A stretch of DNA of 64,000 nt from UBA1413 sp964567485. Lineage in GTDB: Bacteria > Bacteroidota > Bacteroidia > Bacteroidales > Prolixibacteraceae. The notes below the pieces were generated by a model. It had not been told where the DNA came from, made no database searches, and worked only from the letters and a program-made list of their open reading frames with translations. The stretch spans positions 22,089 through 86,088 of the forward strand of contig CAZMMX010000009.1 of assembly GCA_964567485.1 (NCBI GenBank). The letters are read 5' to 3'. The position numbers were made by a program, and so were the translations under genes. Below are positions 63,928 through 64,000 of the stretch, one piece after another (positions within the stretch are counted from its first letter, which is position 1; the number at the start of each line of letters is the position of its first letter).

Positions 63928-64000
63928 ATGAGACTAAAAAAAACGGTATTTGTTCTGGCTCTTCTAATTTTCATGGTGAGTCAGGCGATTGACGCCCAGG
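63928..64000 (+). CDS. Start of an exported protein, cut by the window edge
   Basis: ATG at 63928 opens a frame of 24 codons to the window end, reading MRLKKTVFVLALLIFMVSQ then AIDAQ. This is a complete signal peptide with a basic n-region, hydrophobic core and an AQ-type cleavage end usual in Bacteroidota. What follows is outside the window, so the family is unknown; a SusC-like transporter is possible but unsupported. Confidence 0.7.
   Translation, partial: MRLKKTVFVLALLIFMVSQAIDAQ

Overview
This window comes from a member of the Bacteroidota, most likely the order Bacteroidales. The evidence is a SusC/SusD pair behind an ECF sigma/anti-sigma (FecI/FecR) pair, many secreted lipoprotein glycosidases, a PorP/SprF-like protein next to a gliding-type (T9SS type B) C-terminal domain, a lack of clear Shine-Dalgarno sites, and several exact matches to the Bacteroidetes -7 promoter element TAnnTTTG. 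The DNA is rich in G and C at third codon positions, which produces many long antisense shadow frames. Two 100-N gaps are each flanked by an identical 55-bp direct duplication. This looks like a short-read scaffold with k-mer-length contig overlaps, so both gaps are probably artefacts.

Layout. Bases 1-135 are the tail of a membrane protein. A cysteate synthase-like PLP enzyme (201-1490) follows, with a textbook promoter; it points to sulfonolipid (capnine-type) synthesis. Next come a GH3 enzyme (1562-3718), a 16-bp tandem repeat beside the first gap, and a LacZ-type GH2 (4098-7313) closed by a terminator. A DUF3788 gene meets a truncated SGNH-hydrolase remnant and a second GH2 on the minus strand. 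Divergent from that GH2 is the regulatory/uptake block: ECF sigma, FecR anti-sigma, SusC with an N-terminal STN domain, SusD, then a strong terminator (10956-17934).

From 18042 to 24092 lie a polytopic membrane protein, a UshA-like 5'-nucleotidase, a CBM9/DUF5916 outer-membrane protein and a secreted sugar isomerase-like TIM barrel. A GH127 arabinofuranosidase-type enzyme overlaps a PorP/SprF-like gene, which converges on a 1034-residue secreted T9SS type B protein (27715-30819).

Bases 31157-41646 form a plus-strand esterase/GH3 array: CE1-type esterase, GH3, type-B carboxylesterase, GH3 (split by the second gap; the reconstructed protein is 849 residues) and a divergent GH3. A complete RND tripartite pump (41893-47424) follows. 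After it come GH5, GH95, an Ntn-type asparaginase, an MBL-fold protein and GH105 (47479-54389), closed by a very strong terminator. The minus-strand block 54763-63495 encodes an alpha-2-macroglobulin-like protein with a CSEQ thioester motif, a DUF6263-like secreted protein and an M28 peptidase. A new signal-peptide protein begins at 63928.

Together the enzymes would remove beta-galactosyl, beta-glucosyl/xylosyl, L-arabinofuranosyl, fucosyl/galactosyl (GH95) and unsaturated uronyl groups and esters from a branched plant or algal hemicellulose/pectin. Only one SusC/SusD pair is visible, and only the GH5 is a possible endo-acting enzyme. The substrate assignment is inference.
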